DNA from: Candidatus Jettenia sp. AMX2
GTDB taxonomy: Bacteria > Planctomycetota > Brocadiia > Brocadiales > Brocadiaceae
Assembly: GCA_030583665.1 (NCBI GenBank)
Contig: CP129469.1
Coordinates: forward strand, 3,396,034 to 3,460,033
DNA length: 64,000 bases
Direction: 5' to 3'
Part shown: piece after piece, positions 54,653 to 62,953 of the stretch
Position numbering within the stretch: the first letter of the stretch is position 1
Layout: each line of letters begins with the position of its first letter
Made by a program: the position numbers and the translations under genes
The notes under the pieces: generated by a model
Databases searched by the model: none
The model's input: the letters and a program-made list of their open reading frames with translations, nothing else
What the model was told of the DNA's origin: nothing

Positions 54653-54973
54653 GTGTACGCAATAATAAAAGACAGGGGCAAACAATATAAGGTCAGGGTT
54701 GGTGAACGGCATCTTATTGACCTGAAAGCAAATGCGGAAATTGGCGAGACTCTGGAATTTAGCGATGTGCTGGTTTGTTCCGATGAAAAAAACAGCGCAA
54801 CCTTTGGAATTTCAAATAATAAAAATGCAAAGGTTATTGCAGAAGTTGAAGGTATAAAAAAGGGTATTAAGTCCATGACAATAAAATTCCGCAGAAGGAA
54901 AGAGTCCATGAGCAGAAGGGGACACCGGGAGAAATATACCCAAATAAAGGTCAGGGAAATCGTTTCGTGTTAA
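54653..54973 (+). CDS. rplU: Ribosomal protein bL21
   Basis: 106 residues with a GTG start after AAAAGGAGG. YAIIKDRGKQYKVRVGE is the usual beginning; the C-terminal KFRRRKESMSRRGHRE segment with K/R-rich RNA-binding residues is intact. It precedes rpmA by 32 bp. Confidence 0.94.
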   Translation: MYAIIKDRGKQYKVRVGERHLIDLKANAEIGETLEFSDVLVCSDEKNSATFGISNNKNAKVIAEVEGIKKGIKSMTIKFRRRKESMSRRGHREKYTQIKVREIVSC

Positions 54974-55005
54974 GGTTTATGTGTTTTTAACGGGAGATTA
55001 CAACT

Positions 55006-55260
55006 ATGGCACATAAAAAAGGACAAGGCTCTTCAAAAAATGGAAGAGATAGTAACCCCCAAATGAGAGGGGTGAAAAGATATGGTGGTCAATTCGTAAA
55101 AACAGGTTCTGTAATCGTACGCCAGTGCGGTACAAAATTTAGGCCAGGACAAAATGTTGGTATTGGAAAGGATGATACACTCTTTTCTTTAATTGATGGG
55201 GTGGTAAAGTTTGAGACCAGGCGCCGGGTTAGCGTTTATACCACAACAACTGCCGGTTAA
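55006..55260 (+). CDS. rpmA: Ribosomal protein bL27
   Basis: 84 residues: [16 protein letters not shown] is the classic beginning with no N-terminal extension; the core [21 protein letters not shown] follows. Located between rplU and obgE, the conserved order. Confidence 0.95.
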   Translation: MAHKKGQGSSKNGRDSNPQMRGVKRYGGQFVKTGSVIVRQCGTKFRPGQNVGIGKDDTLFSLIDGVVKFETRRRVSVYTTTTAG

Positions 55261-55276
55261 TGGTAACCTCAAATCA

Positions 55277-55309
55277 GCGCCAAGGAAAGAGATTGCCTTG
55301 TTTTGGCGC
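55277..55309. repeat. Inverted repeat downstream of rpmA
   Basis: GCGCCAA (55277-55283) pairs with TTGGCGC (55303-55309); an inner AAGG/CCTT can add to the stem. No T-run follows. It may mark the end of the rplU-rpmA message, but is not a classic terminator. Confidence 0.45.
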
Positions 55310-55330
55310 CTGTGATGATATTTCTCAACG

Positions 55331-55365
55331 GTCATCGGGAGGAGCAAAGCGGCGAAGCAATCTTA
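55331..55365. repeat. Fragment of the gcgaagc-type palindromic repeat
   Basis: Starts gtcatcgggaggagc and continues gcgaagcaatctta, like one half of the repeat at 6953-7085. Only one arm is seen here. Confidence 0.5.
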
Positions 55366-55461
55366 GTACCATCAGGAGCATGGTGTCTTATAGAAGAATT
55401 TAGGAGTATCTTCTCTTATTATTCGTTTTAGGCGGTTATATCCCGAACGGTGACTGAGTAA

Positions 55462-56472
55462 GTGTTTGTTGATGAAGCTATTATATATGTTAAAGGAGGC
55501 GACGGAGGGAATGGGTGTGTGAGTTTCCGGAGAGAAAAATATATTCCACACGGAGGGCCGGACGGCGGTGACGGCGGCAAAGGCGGTGATGTTGTACTGT
55601 ATGTTGATGGTAAGATAGATACACTGCTCGATATTTCCTCGCGGGTCAAATATAGAGCTGGAAATGGTGCACACGGGAAAGGGAATACACGGGACGGTAA
55701 ATATGGTAAGGACCTCATTGTCCGCGTGCCTAGAGGGACCGTGGTAATTGACAAAGAAAGCGGCCGTATTTTAAAAGATATGGAAACTGCGGGCGAAAGT
55801 ATAGTTATTGCGCGGGGAGGAAAAGGTGGAAGAGGAAACAAACATTTCGCCACTTCCACGAATCAAGTCCCGAGATATGCAGAAAAAGGACAGCCCGGTG
55901 AAGAGCGATGGTTGATCCTACAATTAAAGTTATTGGCTGATGTAGGTCTCATCGGAATGCCTAACGCGGGGAAATCGACGTTGCTTTCCCGTTTATCTGC
56001 TGCAAGACCAAAGATTGCAGCTTATCCTTTTACAACCCTCCAGCCACAGTTGGGGATCGTCGAGCTTGAGAATTTCAGGAGATTTGTTATGGCAGATATT
56101 CCCGGCCTCATTGAAGGCGCGCATAAGGGCGTGGGGCTGGGGGATGAATTTTTAAAGCACATTGAACGTACGAAATTGCTGGTCCATCTCCTGGATGTGT
56201 CTCCGTCTGCAATGGTAGATGCGGCAGATGCATATCGTACTGTCCGCAATGAATTGGAACAATTCAATCCACAACTTGCTGAAAAGAGAGAAATTGTTGT
56301 TGCAAACAAAATCGATCTCATGGAGACGGAAACCTGGAGTGAACGTATTCTGGCTCTGGAAAAGAAGATCGCCAAACCTGTTTGTCCTGTTTCGATGGTT
56401 ACCGGTAAAAACCTGGAAACACTTTTAAAATTGATTGCAAGCGCCCTCGATGGAATTCAGTCCGGAGAGTGA
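55462..56472 (+). CDS. obgE: GTPase Obg (ribosome assembly)
   Basis: 336 residues with a GTG start. The glycine-rich Obg fold contains VKGGDGGNGCVSFRREKYI and GGPDGGDGGKGGDV; the G domain has GMPNAGKSTLLSRLS (G1), DIPGLIEGAH (G3) and NKIDLMET (G4). No C-terminal extension. It follows rplU-rpmA, the common order. Confidence 0.95.
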   Translation: MFVDEAIIYVKGGDGGNGCVSFRREKYIPHGGPDGGDGGKGGDVVLYVDGKIDTLLDISSRVKYRAGNGAHGKGNTRDGKYGKDLIVRVPRGTVVIDKESGRILKDMETAGESIVIARGGKGGRGNKHFATSTNQVPRYAEKGQPGEERWLILQLKLLADVGLIGMPNAGKSTLLSRLSAARPKIAAYPFTTLQPQLGIVELENFRRFVMADIPGLIEGAHKGVGLGDEFLKHIERTKLLVHLLDVSPSAMVDAADAYRTVRNELEQFNPQLAEKREIVVANKIDLMETETWSERILALEKKIAKPVCPVSMVTGKNLETLLKLIASALDGIQSGE

Positions 56473-56484
56473 GCAAAATATACC

Positions 56485-57261
56485 ATGCTTTTAGCAATCG
56501 ATATAGGTAATACAAACGTCCACACCGGAATATTTGTGGGAGATGTCTTACAGTTTGCCCGTTCTTTCAGATGCGAATTTGACGGTGTATTTCAGGCTAA
56601 TTTTATCAAATTTCTCAATTCGATTCTTCCTGCCCGTCTGAAGGCTGTTGTACTCTCCTCTGTTAATCCGGAAACGGAAACCTTGATTGTTGAATGTGTT
56701 GAAAGATGCTTTCATATGAAACCCTGCTGCATAGGGAAAGATATGCCTGTTCCTATTCCGGTGGTTACAGATCATCCTGAAAAGGTGGGTAGCGACCGGC
56801 TGGCAAATGCAGTTGCAGCTTTTGAACGAACAAAGGGATGGGCAATTATTGTTGATGCGGGTACTGCAATCACAATTGATGTAATAGATGATAAAGGGGC
56901 TTTCCTTGGAGGAACTATTGCGCCCGGTGTGGCATTGTCTTCAAAAGCGCTCCATCAGTATACTGCGTTTCTGCCGGACATATTCATTCATAAGCCAAAA
57001 AATATCATAGGAAAAAACACAGAAGAGGCTATAAGTTCCGGTATCTATTGGGGAACGGTCGGAATGGTAGAAAATATTCTAAGCATGCTTTGTGATGAAA
57101 TAAACTGTAAACCAGCAATACTTGCAACCGGAGGGGATGCAACTATGTTACAGCAGGAGATACCTTTCATCACTGAGGTAATCCCTGAACTGACCCTCGA
57201 AGGAATAATGATTACTTATAAAATTCATTCTCTGCCAAATAAACAACTTAGCCCCTTTTGA
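56485..57261 (+). CDS. coaX: Type III pantothenate kinase
   Basis: 258 residues. AIDIGNTNVHTGIF (phosphate-1) and VDAGTAITIDVIDDKG, GGTIAPGVALSSKAL, and the closing ATGGDA fit CoaX. It phosphorylates pantothenate in the first step of CoA synthesis. Its end overlaps the 3' end of the reverse-strand TPR gene by 14 bp. No BirA domain is attached. Confidence 0.93.
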   Translation: MLLAIDIGNTNVHTGIFVGDVLQFARSFRCEFDGVFQANFIKFLNSILPARLKAVVLSSVNPETETLIVECVERCFHMKPCCIGKDMPVPIPVVTDHPEKVGSDRLANAVAAFERTKGWAIIVDAGTAITIDVIDDKGAFLGGTIAPGVALSSKALHQYTAFLPDIFIHKPKNIIGKNTEEAISSGIYWGTVGMVENILSMLCDEINCKPAILATGGDATMLQQEIPFITEVIPELTLEGIMITYKIHSLPNKQLSPF

Positions 57262-57688
57262 TTTTTTCAATCAACTTCTTATATCTGATGTCCCCTCTCA
57301 AGAGAGCCAAATCTTTATCATGCGTTAAATGGTAAATATCCTTATAGCCAAGCACAACTGCTTTTTCCAATGCCTCGAATGCAGCACCAGTATCCTTGAT
57401 TAGTGCATAACTGCAGGCGAGGTTATAATGCACGTTTGGATCTTCCGGGTGAAGACGGCAGAGTTTCTTGTCTATCAGAAGGCCTTTTTCATACAACCCC
57501 CTGGCTGTATATGCGTTTCCTAAATACATGAGGCAATCAATATAATTAGGATTCTGTTCAAGAATACCCTCAAGAAACCAAATAATAAATTCATCACCCT
57601 CTCTTCCGAATTCCGGGGACTTAAGAACAAATTCATAATGTGGCAAGGTAATGGAACTAAAAAATCTGTTGCTTGCTTCTGTTTTCAT
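57248..57688 (-). CDS. TPR-repeat protein
   Basis: 146 residues, cytoplasmic (no signal peptide). Three or so TPR-like repeats: NPNYIDCLMYLGNAYTARGL, DPNVHYNLACSYALIKDTGA, and KDIYHLTHDKDLALLRGD. The end (DIRYKKLIEKIKRG) matches a frequent closing pattern of TPR proteins. A short, freestanding TPR protein whose partner is unknown; it converges on coaX. Confidence 0.78.
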   Translation of the reverse strand: MKTEASNRFFSSITLPHYEFVLKSPEFGREGDEFIIWFLEGILEQNPNYIDCLMYLGNAYTARGLYEKGLLIDKKLCRLHPEDPNVHYNLACSYALIKDTGAAFEALEKAVVLGYKDIYHLTHDKDLALLRGDIRYKKLIEKIKRG

Positions 57689-57955
57689 TTTTTCCTTCTT
57701 AAAAAAGTGTTTATTGTTTTAATATAGAGCGATTTCAAAACAAAATGCCATTATTTTAGTATAGCGGAATTTCCAGGAAAACAGAGGATTTCTAAAGGCG
57801 CAAAAAGTGATATTTTGTTTTTACAGAACTATACGTTATATTGTATCATTGCCGTTTGACTTAAAATATATTTCTAAAATATCAATTTGTCAAGTTTTAG
57901 TATAGATTTTATTAAATAAACCAATGCGTCCTGACGTTATCACCGGAGATTTATT

Positions 57956-58757
57956 ATGATAGTAAGTAAGTATCCCCGCATAAAGACCAAACTCCCTGGC
58001 CCTCATGCAACGCAGTACCTGGAGAAGGAAAAAATATTTGTTTCACCGTCTTCAACAAAAAGTTATCCACCTGAAGATGTGGCAGCAATTTTTGTTGAGA
58101 TTATTCAGGGAGAGGGTGGATACATTGTACCTCCGGAAGGATTTCATAGGGCTTTGTATCAATTAACGCGGGATTATGATATTCTTTATGTTACAGACGA
58201 AGTACAATCTGGCATGGGGAGGACAGGAAAAATGTTTGCATGCGGGCATTTCGACATTGTGCCGGATATTATTACTCTGGCAAAAGGTATTGCATCGGGG
58301 CTTCCCTTGTCCGCGACGGTTGCGTCAGAAGAGTTAATGGACTGGGCATCCGGCAGCCATGCGAGTACATTCGGAGGCAACCCTGTCAGTTGCCAGGCTG
58401 CGCTTGCGACTAATTAAGCTTTTGGAAGACGGTTTGATTGAGAATGCTGCCTCCCAGGGCGCTTATCTGATGCATGAATTAAAGAAATTAGAGAAAACGT
58501 ATCCTATCATAGGGGATGTGAGGGGACTGGGGTTGATGCTTGCTGTTGAATTGGTAAAAGACAAAGAGACCAAAGACTATGCGGTTGAAGAACGGGACAA
58601 TATTATACAAAAGGCATTTCAGAAAGGCCTTTTACTCCTGGGATGCGGCCGTAGTGCAATTCGTTTTTGTCCTCCGTTAATTCTTTCAAAAAATGATGCC
58701 GATACTGCTGTAGCAATATTCGATGAATGTCTTAAAGAACTATTCCAGGGGAAATAA
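57956..58757 (+). pseudogene. Decayed class III aminotransferase (internal deletion plus frameshift)
   Basis: The first 153 codons (57956-58417) start like an ornithine/4-aminobutyrate-type aminotransferase (MIVSKYPRIKTKLPGPHA) but jump at about codon 40 (STKSYPPEDVAAIF) from the N-terminal region to the middle of the family, losing roughly 150 residues. The PLP-lysine region (DEVQSGMGRTGKM, LAKGIASGLPLS, STFGGNPVSC) follows, then an extra A in the codons around 58412 (gcgactaattaag) shifts the frame and makes a stop. Without the extra base, the frame continues into KLLEDGLIENAASQGAYL and on to 58757. Two independent lesions show that it is no longer functional. Confidence 0.88.
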
Positions 58758-58774
58758 AAGGTATTTGATAAAAT

Positions 58775-59461
58775 ATGCCAAAGGAAAAAATTCTTGTTGT
58801 AGATGACGAACAGGACCTTGTGAAGTTAATACGATATCATCTTGAAAAAGATGGTTATAAGGTGATAACTGCCTTTGACGGTGAGAACGCATTGTTTTTA
58901 GCGAGGAGAGAAAAGCCGGAGCTTATCATATTGGATCTTATGCTGCCGGGGATAGATGGTTTTGAAGTGTGCAGAAAATTGAAGGCAAATCAGGAACTGG
59001 CGAACAGTGCCATTGTAATGCTGACAGCAAAAGGCGAGAAAGACGATATAACGGTAGGCTTGAAACTGGGTGCTGATGATTATGTAACAAAACCCTTTAG
59101 CCCAAAAGAGCTTATTGCACGTGTTGAAGCGGTTCTCAGGAGAACGAAGACTTCCCAGTCTGTAACGGACTATATTGAAATAGACGGCCTTTCAATTGAT
59201 TTGTATAAACATGAAGTGACCATTGAGGGAGAAACTGTTTTGTTAACGCTTGCGGAATTCAAAATACTTCACCAGCTAGCCAGCAAACCCGGACGGGTGT
59301 TTACCAGAGACCAACTAATTGATGCGGTATCCGGACCTGAAACGTCCGTGATTGACCGGACAATTGATGTACATATAGCATCACTGAGAAAAAAGCTAAA
59401 AACGTTTGCAGGTTCTATCATTACCATACGGGGGATAGGATATAAATTCAAAGAGCTGTAG
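58775..59461 (+). CDS. phoB: PhoB-type response regulator
   Basis: 228 residues: a receiver domain with the acidic pair VVDDEQD, phospho-Asp in LIILDLMLPG, Thr and Lys in MLTAKGEKDD and VTKPFSP, and a C-terminal winged-helix DNA-binding domain (LTLAEFKILHQLASKPGRVF). OmpR/PhoB family. The kinase gene starts two bases after the stop. The exact stimulus is uncertain; no pst or phoU genes are adjacent. A palindromic repeat follows the kinase gene. Confidence 0.92.
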   Translation: MPKEKILVVDDEQDLVKLIRYHLEKDGYKVITAFDGENALFLARREKPELIILDLMLPGIDGFEVCRKLKANQELANSAIVMLTAKGEKDDITVGLKLGADDYVTKPFSPKELIARVEAVLRRTKTSQSVTDYIEIDGLSIDLYKHEVTIEGETVLLTLAEFKILHQLASKPGRVFTRDQLIDAVSGPETSVIDRTIDVHIASLRKKLKTFAGSIITIRGIGYKFKEL

Positions 59462-59462
59462 G

Positions 59463-61235
59463 ATGATTAAAAATAAATTGTTTTGGAAAATATTTATTGG
59501 TTGTATTTTGCTATTGTGCATATGCCTGATTTTTATGGGATATTTTGCAGGTAATGTGATAAAAAAGCATCATATCAGGTTAGTAAAGAAAAACATGGAA
59601 GCAAATGCAATGCTCATTAGTCAGCTCGTTAAAAGATCATTATTGAAAAATGATACAGAAGATGTCGTAAACATGTGCAAAATACTGAGTCGGTACCTGA
59701 ATATAGAGGTCTCTGTTATTGATACAAAGGGGAAAATTATTGACCAGTCAGGCATCGTGGAATCCAGCATATCTGATCTGGGGAAAGAAACGGCTGACAC
59801 AGCGTTGCACCAGAAGGTTGCCGGTACCTATTTTGACGACCGTTCCGGTCTCATATATCTGACCATACCCATAAAGACGGGGGAGGAGAGAGAACCAATT
59901 GTAATGGTATCTGGTTCTTTGGAAACAGATCACGCAGGTCTTCTTACGACAGTGAAAACGACAATTCTTTATATGCTCCCGGCATTTGCCGTAACAGGAA
60001 TAATCGGTTTTATCATTATCAGGATAAATACCTCTCCGTTAGTAACTATTAGCCAGATAGCGCAGAACTTTGCACGGGGCAATTTTGCAAAAAAAGTAGA
60101 AATTATATCTTCAGACGAGATGGGCGATTTGGCAAATGCAATTAATGCGATGGGCATTGAATTACAATCCCAGATGCAGATTATCCTGGATGACAAAAAC
60201 AAGCTGGACGCTATTCTAGCTAATATGAACGATGCAATAATTACAACAGATCTGGAGGAGAGAGTTCTTATCGTAAACCAGGCGGCAAATGCATTATTTG
60301 GAATACCAAAGGTCAATCAGAACAGTGATTATTTGTGGGAAAAGATAAGAAATGAAAAATTAAGGAGTTCTGTAAAAGAGGTAATCAGAACGCAGGAAAG
60401 CAAAACATTTGAAATGGAACTGTCTACGCCTGAAAAGAGGTTGCTGCAAGCACACATTTCCCCCATCCGGATGGATAAAAACACGTATTGGATTCTGCTT
60501 GTGTTTCATGATATTACAGAACTGCGGAAACTCGAAAACACCCGTAAAGAATTCGTCGCCAACGTGTCACATGAATTGAGAACACCGCTTGCATCTATTA
60601 AAGGCTACGTGGAAACACTGCTTGATAATGCTTCGCTGGATCAGGAACCTGTAAAGGAATTCCTTGCTATTATTATGAAGCATACCCGCCGTCTTGATAA
60701 TTTGATTAAGGATATTCTGGAGCTATCGAAGCTGGATTCCCACGATTTAAAGATAGAACTCCGGCATTTGGATATACGCCCTTGTCTTGAAAACATTTTT
60801 TCACACTACAAGGAGCATTGTATCCAAAAATACCAAACCTTTGAACTTACGGTACCTCCTTCTCTGCCGTCTCTGGAGACGAATGAATATATGCTGCATC
60901 AACTACTGACAAACCTGCTCGACAATGCCATAAAATATACACCGGCAGGTGGAAACGTACACCTGAAGGTTGTTTTCACCAATGGATATTTTTTATTTGA
61001 AGTATCAGATACGGGCATTGGCATTCCGAAAGAGCATATTCCGCGTATTTTTGAGAGATTTTACCGGGTAGATCCTGCCCGTTCACGGGAAATGGGGGGG
61101 ACGGGGCTGGGACTCTCTATTGTCAAACATATTGTTAATCTTCACCATGGATCGGTCAGGGTTGAAAGCACCCCTGGCTCCGGAAGTAAATTTATCATTA
61201 CACTGCCCAAGCAGCAAACCGTGCACAAAGCCTGA
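59463..61235 (+). CDS. phoR: PhoR-type sensor histidine kinase (HAMP, PAS)
   Basis: 590 residues. Two membrane spans (about 8-28 and 165-185) enclose a periplasmic sensor domain (about 30-160; EANAMLISQLVKRSL). Then HAMP (about 185-240), a PAS domain (about 250-355; ILANMNDAIITTDLEERVLIVNQAA), HisKA with the phospho-His in FVANVSHELRTPLASIKG, and HATPase_c with LLTNLLDNAIKYTPAGG, DTGIGIPKEHIPRIFERFYR and GGTGLGLSIVKHI. It pairs with the regulator just upstream. Confidence 0.93.
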   Translation: MIKNKLFWKIFIGCILLLCICLIFMGYFAGNVIKKHHIRLVKKNMEANAMLISQLVKRSLLKNDTEDVVNMCKILSRYLNIEVSVIDTKGKIIDQSGIVESSISDLGKETADTALHQKVAGTYFDDRSGLIYLTIPIKTGEEREPIVMVSGSLETDHAGLLTTVKTTILYMLPAFAVTGIIGFIIIRINTSPLVTISQIAQNFARGNFAKKVEIISSDEMGDLANAINAMGIELQSQMQIILDDKNKLDAILANMNDAIITTDLEERVLIVNQAANALFGIPKVNQNSDYLWEKIRNEKLRSSVKEVIRTQESKTFEMELSTPEKRLLQAHISPIRMDKNTYWILLVFHDITELRKLENTRKEFVANVSHELRTPLASIKGYVETLLDNASLDQEPVKEFLAIIMKHTRRLDNLIKDILELSKLDSHDLKIELRHLDIRPCLENIFSHYKEHCIQKYQTFELTVPPSLPSLETNEYMLHQLLTNLLDNAIKYTPAGGNVHLKVVFTNGYFLFEVSDTGIGIPKEHIPRIFERFYRVDPARSREMGGTGLGLSIVKHIVNLHHGSVRVESTPGSGSKFIITLPKQQTVHKA

Positions 61236-61246
61236 TGGTGTTGTAC

Positions 61247-61302
61247 CAGCGCTTCGCTCCTAACAATGTATTTTTCTGTGCATACATTTTACTGAAGCGC
61301 TG
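61247..61302. repeat. Inverted repeat downstream of the PhoR-type gene
   Basis: CAGCGCTTC (61247-61255) pairs with GAAGCGCTG (61294-61302); the 38 bp between can form a second small stem (AATGTA/TACATT). No T-run follows, so it is more likely a palindromic repeat than a terminator. Confidence 0.6.
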
Positions 61303-61349
61303 CACTACAAATCATACGCAACAATTTATTTCGCTGTATATAATTCAAT

Positions 61350-62006
61350 ATGGCTGAATTCATACTTAATATCATAAAGTATCTGGCCTATATATTTGAA
61401 GAAGTATTCTGGCTTAAGGAATTGTTTGTTGCCGGAGTAACTTTACTTGTTTTTCTTTTAGCCAGATGGATATCGAAATTTGATTATAGGGAACAAATGT
61501 TTCTCTATCTCGGTTCCTTTATTGGTGTGATATGTCTTGTCTTTAATAATATTGGTTATCTGAGTAGTAATGATAAATTAAAATTCATCGCCCCTACATC
61601 ATTATTTCTGTTGGCAACTAATGAAAACAGAAAAAATGATTTTGCGCTTTTTCTATTTCTTGCCCCTTATTTTATTATCTCTTACGAATTTTACAGAGGT
61701 TTCCATCACGTACTGGTATCATTAATAATACATCTTTTTATTATCTTCTTTATTGTCATTGCTAAAGAAAATACCTATTTTTCTTTTTTCGTTAGTACCG
61801 TAATTGGTGCTCTCTATAACCTTATCGGTTATACCAGCCCGCCTAGTACCGATGATCTTATGGCAAATCCAGCATTGATTACCTTAGCGATAAAAAGATT
61901 TGGGTTTTATACAAAAAATAGCAAATACGACGAATTTCTCAAATTTTTCTGGACCGTACTTGTGTGCTTTGCTTATTTTGGCAATTGGATTTTTTCCCTT
62001 TTTTGA
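61350..62006 (+). CDS. Multi-span membrane protein, function unknown
   Basis: 218 residues with about six predicted membrane spans (hydrophobic stretches near residues 27-40, 50-70, 85-93, 100-115, 120-140, 145-155 and a last one near 202-215). No catalytic motif is recognised; charged residues sit mainly between spans. An ATG without a strong ribosome binding site. It lies behind the two-component pair and a palindromic repeat and in front of a promoter region for the next gene. It could be real but rapidly diverging, or restricted to close relatives. Confidence 0.65.
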   Translation: MAEFILNIIKYLAYIFEEVFWLKELFVAGVTLLVFLLARWISKFDYREQMFLYLGSFIGVICLVFNNIGYLSSNDKLKFIAPTSLFLLATNENRKNDFALFLFLAPYFIISYEFYRGFHHVLVSLIIHLFIIFFIVIAKENTYFSFFVSTVIGALYNLIGYTSPPSTDDLMANPALITLAIKRFGFYTKNSKYDEFLKFFWTVLVCFAYFGNWIFSLF

Positions 62007-62441
62007 ATCGTTTTTCACGGCGCGGTTTTAATGCAGGTAAGTTGGCGCAGCGATAAAAACCAGTCCGGGTTTTGACAGATGATTAATCTTATTCACGAAA
62101 GCTGTTTTTCTGTGTGCCCGTTTCCGCGGTAATCCGGAAAAACACAGGATTCAGGGTCAAGCCCGGAATGACAGATAGTTGTATACTTATGTCATTACGT
62201 ATATACTATTACTATCCGGCAAATGTGTCGAACTATCCGCATTGACTTGACAGATATGTTTTTCACACATATAATTTCATAATTAATAAAGATCTGTAAA
62301 TTTACCGGTATGAAATATAGCCAAAACAAGCCATGTTTTCGGTGCGTAATCCAATAAGTATCGGAAATTTAACCGGTATTTTTCGAAAAGCAGAGGCTTT
62401 TGGCTATACCCAGCATAAAACTTGGCAGACCCAGAGGTCTA
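62007..62441. other. Gene-free stretch with hairpin, repeat fragment and promoter
   Basis: About 435 bp. 62110-62147 can form a hairpin (CTGTGT/ACACAG with further inner pairing). A gattcagggtcaagcccggaatgaca segment in 62148-62173 resembles a common dispersed repeat. The promoter at 62247-62275 serves the gene at 62442. No gene is visible. Confidence 0.6.
62247..62275 (+). promoter_or_regulatory. Perfect sigma-70 promoter
   Basis: TTGACA (62247-62252), 17 bp spacer, TATAAT (62270-62275): the exact consensus with the optimal spacing. The predicted leader to the gene at 62442 is about 160 nt. Confidence 0.85.
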
Positions 62442-62933
62442 ATGATATTTAAGAATGCCCAAAAAACGAAATTATTGCCGGAAAACGAGATCATAAAATC
62501 CCTGAGACCCACGATAAGACATTATACGTTTTTTCTTGTGATTCTTGCCCTTTGTCTTTATTTGGCCTTTACTAAATCCGGGATACATACTACCAAAGGG
62601 TTCAGTATCGCATTCATTAGTGGTTTTCTGGGTGTGTATACTATCCTCTCGGTTTTTACGACAAAATATGTGATTACCTGCCAGGCTGTTTTGATTAAAA
62701 AAGGCCCGTTTTCATTGAGGTTTACCGAAGTAAATTACAGTGATATTGACAGCATTTTTGTCAGGCAGGGAAAGATACAGAAGTATTTTAAAACCGGAAA
62801 TCTTATTATAAATGCTGAACGGATACGCTATGTACTCAGGGGCATTAAAGATCCTTTTAAGATAAAAGAGATTATTAACAAGGAAAAGGCCTCTTACCAT
62901 GAGAAGCGTGCACTAATGAAAAAAATATTGTAG
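62442..62933 (+). CDS. PH-like (bPH2/DUF304) membrane protein
   Basis: 163 residues from the ATG at 62442, behind AGAGGT; the frame upstream to a TTG at 62400 adds residues without the domain. Two membrane spans close together (about 32-50 and 55-75), then a bacterial PH-like domain: VITCQAVLIKKGPFSLRFTEVNYSDID and GNLIINAERIRYVLRGIKDP, the pattern of YdbT/YdbS-like proteins. The role of these proteins is unclear; membrane stress or lipid binding has been proposed. It has a perfect promoter and a leader of about 160 nt. Confidence 0.8.
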   Translation: MIFKNAQKTKLLPENEIIKSLRPTIRHYTFFLVILALCLYLAFTKSGIHTTKGFSIAFISGFLGVYTILSVFTTKYVITCQAVLIKKGPFSLRFTEVNYSDIDSIFVRQGKIQKYFKTGNLIINAERIRYVLRGIKDPFKIKEIINKEKASYHEKRALMKKIL

Positions 62934-62953
62934 GTGTTTTCTTCTGTTCAGAG

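Noticed and set aside
57856..57885. Promoter-like TTGACT ahead of the aminotransferase pseudogene
   Set aside because: The -10 region (TATCAA, 18 bp spacing) is weak and the gene is decayed, so it is not listed as a feature.
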